In this document: one piece after another, positions 27,321-36,020 of the stretch
Position numbering within the stretch: position 1 is the first letter of the stretch
How the letters are laid out: each line of letters opens with the position of its first letter
Assembly: GCA_943787925.1 (NCBI GenBank)
Contig: CALSOH010000003.1
Span: forward strand, 124,001-188,000
Length of the DNA: 64,000 bases
Origin: TMED14 sp003507115
Lineage (GTDB): Bacteria > Bacteroidota > Bacteroidia > Flavobacteriales > Schleiferiaceae
Reading direction: 5' to 3'
Notes under the pieces: model-generated
What the model was told of the DNA's origin: nothing
What the model saw: only the letters and a program-made list of their open reading frames with translations
The model's database searches: none
Position numbers and translations under genes: made by a program

Positions 27321-27998
27321 TCAAGTCAAGAGGATATACAGCGGAATGCTCGCAAATGTGGCGGGAACCAGAACAGAAAATCCGTAGCCCAAGGCCCGAA
27401 TGATCGGGGTGTAGCGAGGATGCGACCACCCCATGGTTTGGAAGGCACTGGCAAAGCCATGCCACAGATGAAAACCAAGGGAAATCATCGCCACCACGTA
27501 GAAGAGGCTGTACCAAATTTGCTCAAAGGCAGCCACGGTGATCGTGTAGAGGTCTTTGTATACCGCGCCGTCCGCATCGGTATACATGGGCACATTGCCC
27601 CAATGCATCTCATACCAGAAGCTCTTCATGTGGATGATCAAGAACAACAGCGTAAAGGTTCCGAGAAGAGCCATATTGCGGGAGGACCAATTTGCATTGG
27701 CTGCGCCATGGTATTTCACATAGCCAGCGGGACGTGCGGCCATGTTCTGACGTGCAAGCATGAAGCCATCGAACGTGTGAAGCAAGATGCTTCCATAAAG
27801 TAGGTAGCTGACCGCCTTAATGAGCGGGAAGGTCGTCATGAAGTGCGCGTAGGCATTAAAAGTCTCTTGGTTCCCCGTCAATAGCGGGAGGTTGCCCAAA
27901 AGGTGTACCACCAAAAAACTGCATAGGAATAGTCCTGTTAGGGCCATCCAATATTTGCGTGCAAGTGAGGATCCAAAAAGTCCGCGTGAGGTCGCCAT
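27321..27998 (-). CDS. sdhC: Succinate dehydrogenase cytochrome b subunit
   Basis: Membrane anchor of complex II, 225 residues, with five predicted transmembrane helices (LTGLFLCSFLVVHLLGNL, LLYGSILLHTFDGFML, LLGTFTLLFLIIHMKSF, LFYVVAMISLGFHLWHG, GFSVLVPATFASIPLY). Several histidines in these helices (VVHLLGN, LLHTFDG, IIHMKSF, FHLWHG) are candidates for binding two b-type hemes, as in the Bacillus/Bacteroidota single-subunit type. The open frame extends 25 codons upstream, but the protein starts at ATG 27998 (MATSRGLFG), 25 nt behind a perfect -7 box. It leads the sdhC-sdhA-sdhB operon. Confidence 0.9.
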   Translation of the reverse strand: MATSRGLFGSSLARKYWMALTGLFLCSFLVVHLLGNLPLLTGNQETFNAYAHFMTTFPLIKAVSYLLYGSILLHTFDGFMLARQNMAARPAGYVKYHGAANANWSSRNMALLGTFTLLFLIIHMKSFWYEMHWGNVPMYTDADGAVYKDLYTITVAAFEQIWYSLFYVVAMISLGFHLWHGFASAFQTMGWSHPRYTPIIRALGYGFSVLVPATFASIPLYILLT

Positions 27999-28023
27999 AA
28001 AAGGGATAAATTCAAGGTTGTCA

Positions 28024-28031
28024 CAAAAGTA
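28024..28031 (-). promoter_or_regulatory. -7 promoter element TACTTTTG of the sdh operon
   Basis: Perfect box on the minus strand, 25 nt from the sdhC ATG. It excludes the longer sdhC reading frame. It lies 42 bases from the divergent promoter of the M24 peptidase. Confidence 0.65.
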
Positions 28032-28073
28032 CTGCCCAAGTGACGCGCCGCAAAGGATAAACGCAAAAGCCAT

Positions 28074-28081
28074 TACCTTCG
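28074..28081 (+). promoter_or_regulatory. -7 element TACCTTCG
   Basis: TAnnTTCG variant 6 nt before the M24 peptidase ATG at 28088. Confidence 0.55.
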
Positions 28082-28087
28082 TTCACT

Positions 28088-29386
28088 ATGAAATACCTTC
28101 CACTGAAATCGACCATTTTCGTTCAGAATCGTGCCCGCTTCGCGGCCACATTGGAGCGAAAGTCTCTGGCTATTTTTCATTCGAATGACCTTTATCCCAC
28201 GGGGGCGGACGGTACATTGCCCTTCAAACAAGCGTCGGATATTTTTTGGTTGAGCGGCGTGGACCAAGAGGAGTCGGTTCTGGTACTTTTTCCAGATGCC
28301 CCAAAGCCTGAACACCGGGAAATCCTCTTTTTGACTGAGACCAATGACCTTATCGCCGTGTGGGAAGGGGCCAAATTGGACAAGGATCAGGCCTTTGCGG
28401 TCAGCGGCATTCGGACCATCTACTGGCTGCAGGACTGGAACCGCGTGATGAAGGAACTCATGAGCCAAACAGAGCACGTCTACCTCGTCACGGAGGAACA
28501 TCTACGTCGAAATAATCCCGTCGAAACGCGCACTATGCGCCTCAATAAGGCGCTCAAAGAGGCCTATCCCCACCACAGCTACAAGCGTTCGGCCCCCGCC
28601 TTGAATGCCTTGCGTGCCGTGAAGACGAAGGAAGAAGTGGAGGTCATGCAGATCGCCGCGGACATCACCGCAGCGGGCTATGACCGCATCTTGCGCTTTT
28701 TGAAGCCGGGTGTCGCGGAATACGAATTGGAAGCCGAATTCATGCACGAATTTTTGCGCAGACGTTCGCGCGGCTTTGCCTACACGCCCATCATTGGCAG
28801 TGGCGCCAATGCCTGCGTGCTACACTACATTGAAAACAACATGCCCTGCAACGACGGGGAGTTGGTCCTCTTTGACGTTGGCGCCGAATACGGCAACTAC
28901 GCCTGCGACGTCACGCGCTGCTTCCCCGTGAACGGCACCTTCACGCCCCGCCAACGCGAGGTGTACGAGGCCGTGCTCCGCGTGGAAAAGGCCGCCATTG
29001 AACTGCTTCGTCCGGGCGCCATTTTGGCCGAATACCACGTCCAAGTGGGCGAGCTCATGACCAAGGAGCTCATCCGACTGGGCCTCATCACCCAAGCGGA
29101 TGTAGACGCCCAGGATCCCGCATGGCCCGCCTACAAAAAATACTTCATGCACGGCACGAGCCACTATTTGGGCGTGGATGTGCACGACTACGGTTTGTGG
29201 GATGGAAGCCCCATTCAGGAAGGCATGGTCTTCACCTGCGAGCCCGGTATTTACATTCCGGAAGAAGGCTTGGGCATTCGGATTGAGGACGACGTCGTCA
29301 TCACCAAGGAAGGCCACATCAATTTGACCAAGGCCATCCCCAAGGAAGTGGACGAGATTGAAGCCATCATGGCAGGTCGTGCGTAA
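28088..29386 (+). CDS. Aminopeptidase P family protein (M24B)
   Basis: Xaa-Pro aminopeptidase-like metallopeptidase, 432 residues, which would remove an N-terminal residue preceding proline. The N-terminal creatinase-like domain (FWLSGVDQEESVLVLFPD) is followed by the pita-bread domain. Metal ligands are visible: LVLFDVGAEYGNYACDVTR (two Asp), GTSHYLGVDVHD (His), EPGIYIPEEGLGIRIEDDV (two Glu). TPIIGSGANACVLHY supplies the catalytic His. No signal peptide, so cytoplasmic. It is probably leaderless. The next gene lies 38 bases downstream without an evident promoter and may be co-transcribed. Confidence 0.92.
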   Translation: MKYLPLKSTIFVQNRARFAATLERKSLAIFHSNDLYPTGADGTLPFKQASDIFWLSGVDQEESVLVLFPDAPKPEHREILFLTETNDLIAVWEGAKLDKDQAFAVSGIRTIYWLQDWNRVMKELMSQTEHVYLVTEEHLRRNNPVETRTMRLNKALKEAYPHHSYKRSAPALNALRAVKTKEEVEVMQIAADITAAGYDRILRFLKPGVAEYELEAEFMHEFLRRRSRGFAYTPIIGSGANACVLHYIENNMPCNDGELVLFDVGAEYGNYACDVTRCFPVNGTFTPRQREVYEAVLRVEKAAIELLRPGAILAEYHVQVGELMTKELIRLGLITQADVDAQDPAWPAYKKYFMHGTSHYLGVDVHDYGLWDGSPIQEGMVFTCEPGIYIPEEGLGIRIEDDVVITKEGHINLTKAIPKEVDEIEAIMAGRA

Positions 29387-29424
29387 GCCCGACGTTTTAA
29401 GTACGCTATCCGTTTAACCCGTTG

Positions 29425-30267
29425 ATGAAGCGCCTCCTTCGCGGAATTTTCTATGCCTTTGGGCCTCGAGCGCGCCGCGTGGTGCGTCGCATGGCCTATG
29501 CGCCTGTGGATCTGCTCCTCGTGCTTCGCCATGGAGGCCGCCCAACCTACAACGGCCTTCCCTTGCCCTTGCCGGGCGAGATCTTCACCGGAGGTGGGGA
29601 CTTCCTAGAAAACGGCTTGATTTTCAAGGAGCATTTCCAAAAGCTTGGGGCACTGAAGCCTCAGGAATCCGTACTGGATATTGGCAGCGGACTGGGCCGA
29701 ATGGCCATTCCCCTCACCGATTTTTTAGAGGCCCCGGCCGAATACCACGGCTTTGATGTCGTGGCGTCGGCGGTCGCGGATTGCCAGGAACGTATCGCCT
29801 CGCGCTTTCCTCATTTTCACTTTCGGCATGTGTCCTTGGTGAATGACCTCTACACGCTCGAAGGGGCTTCGGCCGACCACTTCACCTTTCCGTATGCGGA
29901 TGACCAGTTTGACTTTGCCTGGGCGACGTCGGTCTTCACGCACATGGAACGCACCGAAGTCCAAAATTACCTGCGCGAAGCGCGCCGCGTGCTCAAGCCC
30001 GGCGGGCGCTTTTTGGCCACTTTTTTCTTGACCGACGAAGAGGCGCTTGCCTGTGCGAAAGGCGGAGCCTACGAATTTTCCGTGCAGCGCGGCGAAGATT
30101 GGTATATGAGTGCAGAGGTCAAGGGCGCCAATGTGGGCTTCACGCCCGAAAATGTGCAGCGCTGGGCCAAGGAAGCGGGCTGGTCGGACGCGCGCATCTA
30201 CGTTGGCCGCTGGTCGGGCCGCTCGGGCGAGACCACCGATTTTCAGGACATCGTCGTCTTTTCGTGA
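29425..30267 (+). CDS. Class I SAM-dependent methyltransferase
   Basis: 280 residues. The Rossmann-type methyltransferase core starts with motif I VLDIGSGLGRMAIPL near residue 87; motif II is EYHGFDVV, and the post-II/III region FDFAWATSVFTHMER precedes LREARRVLKPGGRFLATFF. The C-terminal half ends GRSGETTDFQDIVVF, as in methyltransferase_25/31-type proteins near surface polysaccharide loci. The N-terminal 60 residues are basic (GPRARRVVRRMAYAPVD) and may contact membrane or nucleic acid. The substrate is unknown. I chose ATG 29425 over the TTG one codon earlier. Operon membership with the M24 peptidase is possible. Confidence 0.82.
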   Translation: MKRLLRGIFYAFGPRARRVVRRMAYAPVDLLLVLRHGGRPTYNGLPLPLPGEIFTGGGDFLENGLIFKEHFQKLGALKPQESVLDIGSGLGRMAIPLTDFLEAPAEYHGFDVVASAVADCQERIASRFPHFHFRHVSLVNDLYTLEGASADHFTFPYADDQFDFAWATSVFTHMERTEVQNYLREARRVLKPGGRFLATFFLTDEEALACAKGGAYEFSVQRGEDWYMSAEVKGANVGFTPENVQRWAKEAGWSDARIYVGRWSGRSGETTDFQDIVVFS

Positions 30268-30289
30268 ACACCTAAACCTTTGCCTTGCC

Positions 30290-30297
30290 TACCTTCG
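30290..30297 (+). promoter_or_regulatory. -7 element TACCTTCG
   Basis: 5 nt before the SDR ATG at 30303; it corrects a reading frame that otherwise appears to begin at 30285 inside the promoter. Confidence 0.6.
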
Positions 30298-30302
30298 GGG
30301 GT

Positions 30303-31091
30303 ATGGAACTGAATTTGGTTGGAAAGCGCGCGCTGGTCGCGGGCTCGACGCAGGGCATCGGCAAGGCCGTCGCCAAATTGTTGGCTGCACACGGCGCCCA
30401 TGTGGTGCTTTTGGCCCGCAACCGGGACAAACTGGAGCAGACCCTCAAAGAATTGGATCGCCGCCACGGACAGGGGCACTCCTACCTCATTGCGGACTAC
30501 AACGAACCTGAAACGGTCGAGGCTGCTTTGGAGGAATACCTCGAGGAGGGGCACCCCATTCACATTTTGGTGAACAACACGGGCGGACCCGCCGCCGGCC
30601 CCATTGTGGACGCGACGCCTGAGGCCTTTTATTCGGCCTTCACCAACCATTTGATCAACAACCACCGCTTGGTGCAATTGCTCGTGCCGGGAATGCGCGA
30701 CGCCGGATACGGCCGCATTGTCAACATCATTTCGACCAGCGTGAAGGCTCCGCTACACGGGCTGGGGGTGAGCAATACCATTCGGGCCGCGGTCGCCAAC
30801 TGGTCCAAGACCTTGGCCAACGAACTGGCCTCCCAAGCCATCACGGTCAACAACGTCTTGCCGGGCGCCACCTTGACGGAGCGCTTGGGCAACATAATTG
30901 AAGGACGCGCCTCGAAAACGGGCCAAAGCCAAGAAGATGTCAAGCAGGCCATGCTGGCCGAAATTCCCATGGGCCGCTTTGCGGAGCCCATCGAAATTGC
31001 GGAGGCTGTCGCCTTCCTTGCCTCGCCCGCCGCGAGCTACATCACGGGCGTCAACATTCCCGTCGACGGCGGCCGAACCCCCAACTTGTAA
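30303..31091 (+). CDS. Atypical short-chain dehydrogenase/reductase (SDR)
   Basis: 262 residues with the Rossmann cofactor motif GSTQGIGKAVAKLLA (TGxxxGIG class) and VNNTGGPAAGP in place of NNAG. The usual catalytic YxxxK is missing: in the block GLGVSNTIRAAVANWSKTLA the Tyr position is Ser and the Lys position is Arg. A Ser is retained in NIISTSV. The C-terminal end SYITGVNIPVDGGR is standard for SDRs. Such Tyr-less SDRs occur as a recognisable subfamily in Bacteroidota and Bacillota, usually annotated 3-oxoacyl-ACP reductase-like, but the lost residues make ordinary ketoreductase chemistry doubtful. It is followed after 2 bases by an aldehyde dehydrogenase, so they are one operon. Confidence 0.85.
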   Translation: MELNLVGKRALVAGSTQGIGKAVAKLLAAHGAHVVLLARNRDKLEQTLKELDRRHGQGHSYLIADYNEPETVEAALEEYLEEGHPIHILVNNTGGPAAGPIVDATPEAFYSAFTNHLINNHRLVQLLVPGMRDAGYGRIVNIISTSVKAPLHGLGVSNTIRAAVANWSKTLANELASQAITVNNVLPGATLTERLGNIIEGRASKTGQSQEDVKQAMLAEIPMGRFAEPIEIAEAVAFLASPAASYITGVNIPVDGGRTPNL

Positions 31092-31093
31092 GC

Positions 31094-32536
31094 ATGCGCC
31101 TCCAGAATTACATCGACGGACAGTTTGCCCCCCCCATCAACGGCGCCTACCTCCCCAATGTGGCCCCGGCGACGGGTGAAGTCTATGGGGAGATCCCGGA
31201 CAGCGGAGCCGAAGATGTAGAGCGTGCCATCGCGGCGGCTAAGAAGGCCTTTCCCCTGTGGTCCAATCTAACTGCGGCCGAGCGCAGCACCCACATGCTC
31301 CGCGTCTCGCAGCGCATCGAAGAGCGTTTGGACGAGCTGGCGGCCGCAGAGTCCAAGGACAATGGCAAGCCCGTGAAGCTGGCGACGCGGGTGGACATTC
31401 CTCGGGCCCGGGACAATTTTGCGTTCTACGCGACGGCGATTTTACATGATGCGTCAGAGAGCCACGACATGGGCGCGCAAGGCTTCAACTACACGCTGCG
31501 CCGCCCCATTGGGGTGGTGGCCTGCATCAGTCCGTGGAACCTGCCGCTCTATCTGTTCACTTGGAAGATTGCGCCGGCGCTCGCCGCGGGCAATACGGTG
31601 GTGGCGAAACCTTCGGAGGTGACGCCTGCCACGGCGTATTTGTTGAGTGAAATTTTGGACGAGGTGGGCTTCCCAGCGGGGGTGCTCAACATTGTCCACG
31701 GCACCGGCCCCAATGTGGGCGAGCCCCTGGTGAGCCATCCGGATGTGCCTGTGATTTCCTTTACGGGCGGGACGGCGACGGGTGCACGCATTTCCAGCGT
31801 CGCGGCGCCCATGTTCAAGAAGTTGAGCTTGGAATTGGGCGGCAAGAACCCGAATGTCATTTTTGCGGATTGCAACTTTGATAAGATGCTGCGCACCACG
31901 CTGCAGTCCTCCTTTGCCAATCAAGGCCAAATTTGCCTCTGCGGGAGCCGAATCCTCGTCGAACGCCCCCTCTACGACCACTTTGTAGCCGCCTTTGTTG
32001 AAAAGGTGAAAGCCTTGAAGGTAGGTCGACCGGACGATCCCGCGACCCAAGTAGGCGCTGTCGTCTCTAAGGACCACCAGGCCAAAATTCTCCACTACAT
32101 CCAACTCGCCCAGGAAGAGGGCGGAACCGTGGAATGTGGCGGCCAGGCTCTGTATCCGGAAGGCGCGGAAGGAGGATTCTACGTGGCACCCACGGTAATC
32201 ACCGGCTTGAGCATGGGCTGCCGCACCAACCAGGAAGAAATTTTTGGTCCGGTCGTGACCATCCAAGCCTTTGACAGCGAAGAAGAAGCCTTGGCGCTCG
32301 CCAATGCCACGAAGTACGGATTGGCGGCTACCGTATGGACCGAAAATCTCAAGCGCGCGCATCGCGTAGCGGCAGACATTCACAGCGGCATTGTGTGGGT
32401 CAATAATTGGTTGGTGCGCGACTTGCGAACCCCCTTTGGCGGCGTGAAGGCCTCAGGCATCGGTCGCGAGGGTGGATTTGAGGCTTTGCGGTTCTTCACG
32501 GAGCCCAAAAATGTGTACATCGATCTGGGCGAATAG
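31094..32536 (+). CDS. Aldehyde dehydrogenase (2-aminomuconate/hydroxymuconic semialdehyde DH-like)
   Basis: NAD(P)-dependent aldehyde dehydrogenase of 480 residues. Key sites: SPWNLPLYLFTWKIAPALAAGN with VVAKPSE (cofactor), FTGGTATG (Rossmann Gly), LELGGKNPNVIF (general base Glu), GQICLCGSR (nucleophile Cys), and EIFGPVVTI (cofactor Glu). The wording is close to the AmnC/HMSDH branch that oxidises 2-aminomuconate or hydroxymuconate semialdehydes in tryptophan and aromatic breakdown; in relatives an SDR like the one directly upstream often sits in the same cluster. The remaining kynurenine-pathway genes are not adjacent, although a cyclase-family protein related to kynurenine formamidases lies at 37.2 kb. 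The pathway is therefore only a suggestion. Confidence 0.88.
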   Translation: MRLQNYIDGQFAPPINGAYLPNVAPATGEVYGEIPDSGAEDVERAIAAAKKAFPLWSNLTAAERSTHMLRVSQRIEERLDELAAAESKDNGKPVKLATRVDIPRARDNFAFYATAILHDASESHDMGAQGFNYTLRRPIGVVACISPWNLPLYLFTWKIAPALAAGNTVVAKPSEVTPATAYLLSEILDEVGFPAGVLNIVHGTGPNVGEPLVSHPDVPVISFTGGTATGARISSVAAPMFKKLSLELGGKNPNVIFADCNFDKMLRTTLQSSFANQGQICLCGSRILVERPLYDHFVAAFVEKVKALKVGRPDDPATQVGAVVSKDHQAKILHYIQLAQEEGGTVECGGQALYPEGAEGGFYVAPTVITGLSMGCRTNQEEIFGPVVTIQAFDSEEEALALANATKYGLAATVWTENLKRAHRVAADIHSGIVWVNNWLVRDLRTPFGGVKASGIGREGGFEALRFFTEPKNVYIDLGE

Positions 32537-32582
32537 TTCCATTTGTAGCAGGATTTGCCAAACCGGCTTTCTATTGGCATAA

Positions 32583-32606
32583 AAAAACCCCGCCGAAGCG
32601 GGGTTT
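32583..32606. terminator. Bidirectional intrinsic terminator
   Basis: AAAACCCCGC-CGAA-GCGGGGTTTT. Serves the aldehyde dehydrogenase and, more strongly with seven Ts on the minus strand, the T9SS gene that ends at 32720. Confidence 0.85.
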
Positions 32607-32719
32607 TCAGAGAGCGTTCAAAGAAACGAACGAGTCGCTAACACAAAATCACCTAAACGCAGAAGCTCTCTGCCGAATTGATTTCCAAAAGCGTGCCAAA
32701 CTTTCGCGCCTCTCAAAAA

Positions 32720-33538
32720 TTAATGGAGTACTTGGAAGCGGACCTGGGCATTTTGTCTCGTAGACAAGAGAATATTTGCAGTATAAATACCTGTAGGCCA
32801 TGTGCTTACATCCAGTAAACGACCAGAGGCATCTGCTGGAATCCATGGGCTATCCAAGATGATTCGGCCCAGGGCGTCGACTACGTTTAGGCGGCCCGTT
32901 CCGCGAGCTTCTGGGGCAGCCAAACGGAGTACATTTTGTACGGGGTTGGGGGTCGCCGTCAAACCGATCAACGAGGTAGTTTCATCTATGCTCACGTGGC
33001 TCTTCTTGAATTCGACCGCCGAGGTGACTAAGGCATCTCCGGAATTTTGGTTATTTCCATTGGCAAAAAGGCCGGAGGCATACACGGTCACGCTGTCAGA
33101 ACCCGTTCCGCTATTCCATGCAAAGCTCCACGACATAACTCCGTTCGTGGGAGTATAGGAAGAGCTGGTTTGCGTCACATAATTTGTCTGGGTCAATTGG
33201 GTCCCCGATCCCGCCGTGAGGATGCCTTGATGGCTGCCCACTTTTTCCACGGAAGCCTCGAAGCCCGCCCGGGCCATGCCCGCAGTACCTGCATCTGAGG
33301 TCACCGTAATGGTGTAGGTGGTGTTGTCTAGGTAGCCGTCAGATGGAATGTCCGAGGTAATGCTCACCCCTTGGGTCGTCACAGAAGGGCCGGAGTGGCA
33401 ACTGTAGCAGGTCTGGCCATTACTCATAGGAGAGCCGGATTTGCCCGCAGGGGGCCCATTTTTATTGGTAAAGGCGGGATAGGACACCAACGCCAGATAG
33501 AAGAGGGCTAATGCGGGCTTGAGGAAAACATTTTTCAT
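32720..33538 (-). CDS. Secreted choice-of-anchor-V/CxxCH protein with T9SS sorting domain
   Basis: 272 residues. The signal peptide is residues 1-22 (PALALFYLALVSYPAFT). Shortly after it lies NGQTCYSCHSG, a CxxCH motif that can bind c-type heme covalently. The middle domain (GYLDNTTYTITVTSDAG, GVMSWSFAWNSG, VTVYASGLFANGN) matches the reelin-like/choice-of-anchor V beta-sandwich, which commonly follows such a CxxCH motif in Bacteroidota. The C-terminus (LTATPNPVQNVLRL, then GIYTANILLSTRQNAQVRF) is a type A T9SS sorting domain, so the protein should be exported to the surface. A role in extracellular electron or oxygen chemistry is inference. Leaderless start 4 nt behind TACCTTTC. Confidence 0.83.
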   Translation of the reverse strand: MKNVFLKPALALFYLALVSYPAFTNKNGPPAGKSGSPMSNGQTCYSCHSGPSVTTQGVSITSDIPSDGYLDNTTYTITVTSDAGTAGMARAGFEASVEKVGSHQGILTAGSGTQLTQTNYVTQTSSSYTPTNGVMSWSFAWNSGTGSDSVTVYASGLFANGNNQNSGDALVTSAVEFKKSHVSIDETTSLIGLTATPNPVQNVLRLAAPEARGTGRLNVVDALGRIILDSPWIPADASGRLLDVSTWPTGIYTANILLSTRQNAQVRFQVLH

Positions 33539-33542
33539 AGGG

Positions 33543-33550
33543 GAAAGGTA
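33543..33550 (-). promoter_or_regulatory. -7 element TACCTTTC
   Basis: 4 nt from the ATG at 33538 on the minus strand; the same box and spacing as lipoprotein B. Confidence 0.55.
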
Positions 33551-33562
33551 AAAAATTGCCGG

Positions 33563-34780
33563 TTAGACGGAATGCAACTCATGGACCGTCACTTCTGGCC
33601 AAATCCCTACACGACCTGGGAAGGCCAAATAGCCAAATCCGCGGTTCACATAGAGGGTGCGGGGTTGATCTGCTTCGGGGTAGTTGCCGGCCCATTTGGC
33701 ATACTTGAACTTCACTGGGCTCCACTTGAACCATCCAGGAATTTCAATGCCAAATTGCATCCCATGGGTATGGCCGCTGAGCGTCAAGGCGATGTTTGCG
33801 GGATGATTCACCACTTGGACATCATAATGGGATGGATCGTGACTCAGTAAAATTTTGGGCGTTTCGAGAGGGAGCCCCGCAAGGGCCTTGTTCAAGTCAC
33901 CGTATTGAGGGAAGGGAGGCTTGCCCCAGTTTTCTATCCCAACGAGTTCCAGGGTTTCGCCATCTTTTTGGATCAAGCGGTGTTCATTTCGGAGCAAATC
34001 CCAACCTAGGGACGCATGTTGCTCGCAGAGAGCTTGAAAATTATCTTTTTTGGACTGGGCACTGGGCCAACGCCAATAGTCCCCGTAATCATGGTTTCCG
34101 AGAATAGAGAATACGCCGAACGGGGCTTGGATTTGTTTAAATAGATCTATCCATGGGTTCATCTCTTCTGCGACGTTATTAACGAGGTCTCCTGTAAAGA
34201 CGACTGCGTCGGCTTGCTGGGCGACAACCATATCCACACCACGGCGGACCTCATCTGGGTCGCTAAAGCTTCCACTGTGTATGTCGCTGATTTGGACGAT
34301 ACGAAAACCGTGAAAGGCTTTGGGGAGTCCCGGAATGACTACACGATTGGTCAAAACACGGTATTTAAAGCGCCCGCGAAAAACGCCATGTAGAATGCCC
34401 AAAAAGGGAATCGCCGCGAGCCCCCATCCCAAGGTGGCAACGAATTGACGACGACTTGACCAGCCTTGGCCGACAACAAATTTTCCGCTGCGGAATACAT
34501 CTTCGAGTAATCCGACGGAAATGGGAAAGAGTTTTGGCACATAAAGTGCGATAGCATAGATCATGAACCCCTGCATGCCCTGTCGAAGCTCTGCCGGATT
34601 GGCTTGCGGATCGAATTGGAAAAAGGCCAAAAGGATGTAGGCGTAACCCAGGCCGTGAACTAGCCAATAGATTCGGCCAAATATTTTGCCCAAATCCAAG
34701 GCCTTGAATGTCTGAAAGGCGAGGATATCCAGGACAATAAAAATGACCAGAGGGAAGAATAGGAAGAGAGAGCTACGCAT
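33563..34780 (-). CDS. Membrane-anchored calcineurin-like metallophosphoesterase
   Basis: Starting at ATG 34780 (MRSSLFLFF) it has 405 residues; the longer frame reaches into the divergent kinase promoter and is rejected. Four or so hydrophobic helices occupy residues 1-145 (FFPLVIFIVLDILAF, LVHGLGYAYILLAFFQF, IAALYVPK-like segment, TLGWGLAAIPFLGIL). The cytosolic or periplasmic phosphoesterase domain follows: QISDIHSGSF, VVFTGDLVNN, LGNHDYGDY, LLSHDPSHYD and LSGHTHGMQFG give all dimetal ligands. This is the YkuE/YaeI-like architecture, which in relatives acts on UDP-diacylglucosamine or phospholipid-type substrates. The substrate here is not known. Its promoter region is shared with the histidine kinase gene. 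Confidence 0.85.
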   Translation of the reverse strand: MRSSLFLFFPLVIFIVLDILAFQTFKALDLGKIFGRIYWLVHGLGYAYILLAFFQFDPQANPAELRQGMQGFMIYAIALYVPKLFPISVGLLEDVFRSGKFVVGQGWSSRRQFVATLGWGLAAIPFLGILHGVFRGRFKYRVLTNRVVIPGLPKAFHGFRIVQISDIHSGSFSDPDEVRRGVDMVVAQQADAVVFTGDLVNNVAEEMNPWIDLFKQIQAPFGVFSILGNHDYGDYWRWPSAQSKKDNFQALCEQHASLGWDLLRNEHRLIQKDGETLELVGIENWGKPPFPQYGDLNKALAGLPLETPKILLSHDPSHYDVQVVNHPANIALTLSGHTHGMQFGIEIPGWFKWSPVKFKYAKWAGNYPEADQPRTLYVNRGFGYLAFPGRVGIWPEVTVHELHSV

Positions 34781-34855
34781 GTATGGTGCAAAAGTGGGAC
34801 ATCTCCGCAACTCAAAAAACGAGCCAGTGTTCAAAATAAGATGAAAAAGACCCTG

Positions 34856-34863
34856 TACCTTCG
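34856..34863 (+). promoter_or_regulatory. -7 element TACCTTCG for the histidine kinase operon
   Basis: 5 nt before the ATG at 34869. On the opposite strand CACTTTTG sits 8 nt from the phosphoesterase ATG at 34780, giving a divergent pair about 60 bases apart. Confidence 0.6.
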
Positions 34864-34868
34864 CTTCC

Positions 34869-36020
34869 ATGGCCATTTTTGACGTCTACCAAATGAAAAA
34901 CCTTTGGAAGGGTGGATTATTCCTTTCGGCTGCCGCGATTGGTTTGCTTACGCTTTGGTATACGGAGCAATTTGCCAGGCATTTGCGCGCAGAAGAAGAG
35001 CGCCGGGTGGAACTTTGGGCCGAAGCCGTTGAGAGCATCGTTCAGAGTGATCCCGAGGCGGATTTAACCCTCGCGACACGAATCATAGAATTGAATACAA
35101 CGATTCCTTTGATTCTGACTGATGCCCATGGGGTTATTCTGAACCACCGCAATTTGATGGGCCCGGACACGACGAGCCTAGGGGTCGAAAGGGAACTCCA
35201 GCGTATGATGGCGTATGCCGATCCCATTAAGGTCCAGCTCATGCCGGGGGTTGAGCAATTTATTTACCGAAATGAATCGGTCAATATTCGTCGTTTGCGT
35301 GCCTATCCTCGATTTTTACTAGGCATTATCGCGGCCTATATCATTCTGGCTTATTTCGGTTTTAGTCGGGCGCGAAAGGCCGAACAAGATCGTGTTTGGA
35401 CAGGGATGGCCCGGGAGACCGCCCACCAACTAGGAACACCTCTTTCTGCCTTGTATGGCTGGACAACGCTTTTAGAAGAAGAAGGAGCTTCCCCTGCGGC
35501 CTTGACGGAAATAAAGAAGGATTTGGCCCGATTGCAGACGGTAGCAGACCGGTTTTCGAAGATTGGTATTGAAGGCAAAGGGCAGGCAGGAAATCTCTCG
35601 GAACTGCTCCATCATACAATAGATTACCTACAGCGGCGAAGTCCCGGGGAAATCCATCTACAATTAGATCTTCCCAAAAGCCTTCCTGAGGTTCCTATGC
35701 AGCCGGTGCTTTTGGGCTGGGTGATAGAAAACCTCTTGCGCAATGCGATGGATGCAATGGACGGCAGGGGTCAGGTGACCATCACCGCCATTCACCAAGG
35801 AAGTAAAGTATATGTCGACGTGAGCGATACGGGTCGGGGGATGAACGCCAGAACGCGCAGAGCCATTTTTCGCCCTGGATTTACTACCAAGACTCGCGGA
35901 TGGGGACTGGGATTATCGCTTGCTAAGCGCATCGTGGAATCAGGGCATCGGGGTCGGCTTTTTGTCTTGCGTTCCAAGCCTGGAGAAGGAAGTACATTTC
36001 GAATTGAACTACCTAGTTGA
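34869..36020 (+). CDS. Sensor histidine kinase
   Basis: 383 residues. Two transmembrane helices (about 14-32, LFLSAAAIGLLTLWY; about 148-168, LGIIAAYIILAYFGF) enclose a periplasmic sensor of about 115 residues rich in acidic helices. No HAMP domain is evident; the second helix leads straight to the dimerisation/phosphoacceptor helix with the H-box ETAHQLGTPLSALYG. The ATPase domain shows the N-box ENLLRNAMDAMD, the G1 box DTGRGM, F-box FRPGF and G2 box GWGLGLSLAKRIVE. No response regulator gene lies in the same operon, so its partner is encoded elsewhere. hemW overlaps the stop codon by one base. Confidence 0.9.
   Translation: MAIFDVYQMKNLWKGGLFLSAAAIGLLTLWYTEQFARHLRAEEERRVELWAEAVESIVQSDPEADLTLATRIIELNTTIPLILTDAHGVILNHRNLMGPDTTSLGVERELQRMMAYADPIKVQLMPGVEQFIYRNESVNIRRLRAYPRFLLGIIAAYIILAYFGFSRARKAEQDRVWTGMARETAHQLGTPLSALYGWTTLLEEEGASPAALTEIKKDLARLQTVADRFSKIGIEGKGQAGNLSELLHHTIDYLQRRSPGEIHLQLDLPKSLPEVPMQPVLLGWVIENLLRNAMDAMDGRGQVTITAIHQGSKVYVDVSDTGRGMNARTRRAIFRPGFTTKTRGWGLGLSLAKRIVESGHRGRLFVLRSKPGEGSTFRIELPS

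Noticed and set aside
34780..34876. Upstream extension of the phosphoesterase
   Set aside because: It runs through the divergent kinase promoter; the membrane protein starts cleanly at MRSSLFLFF.
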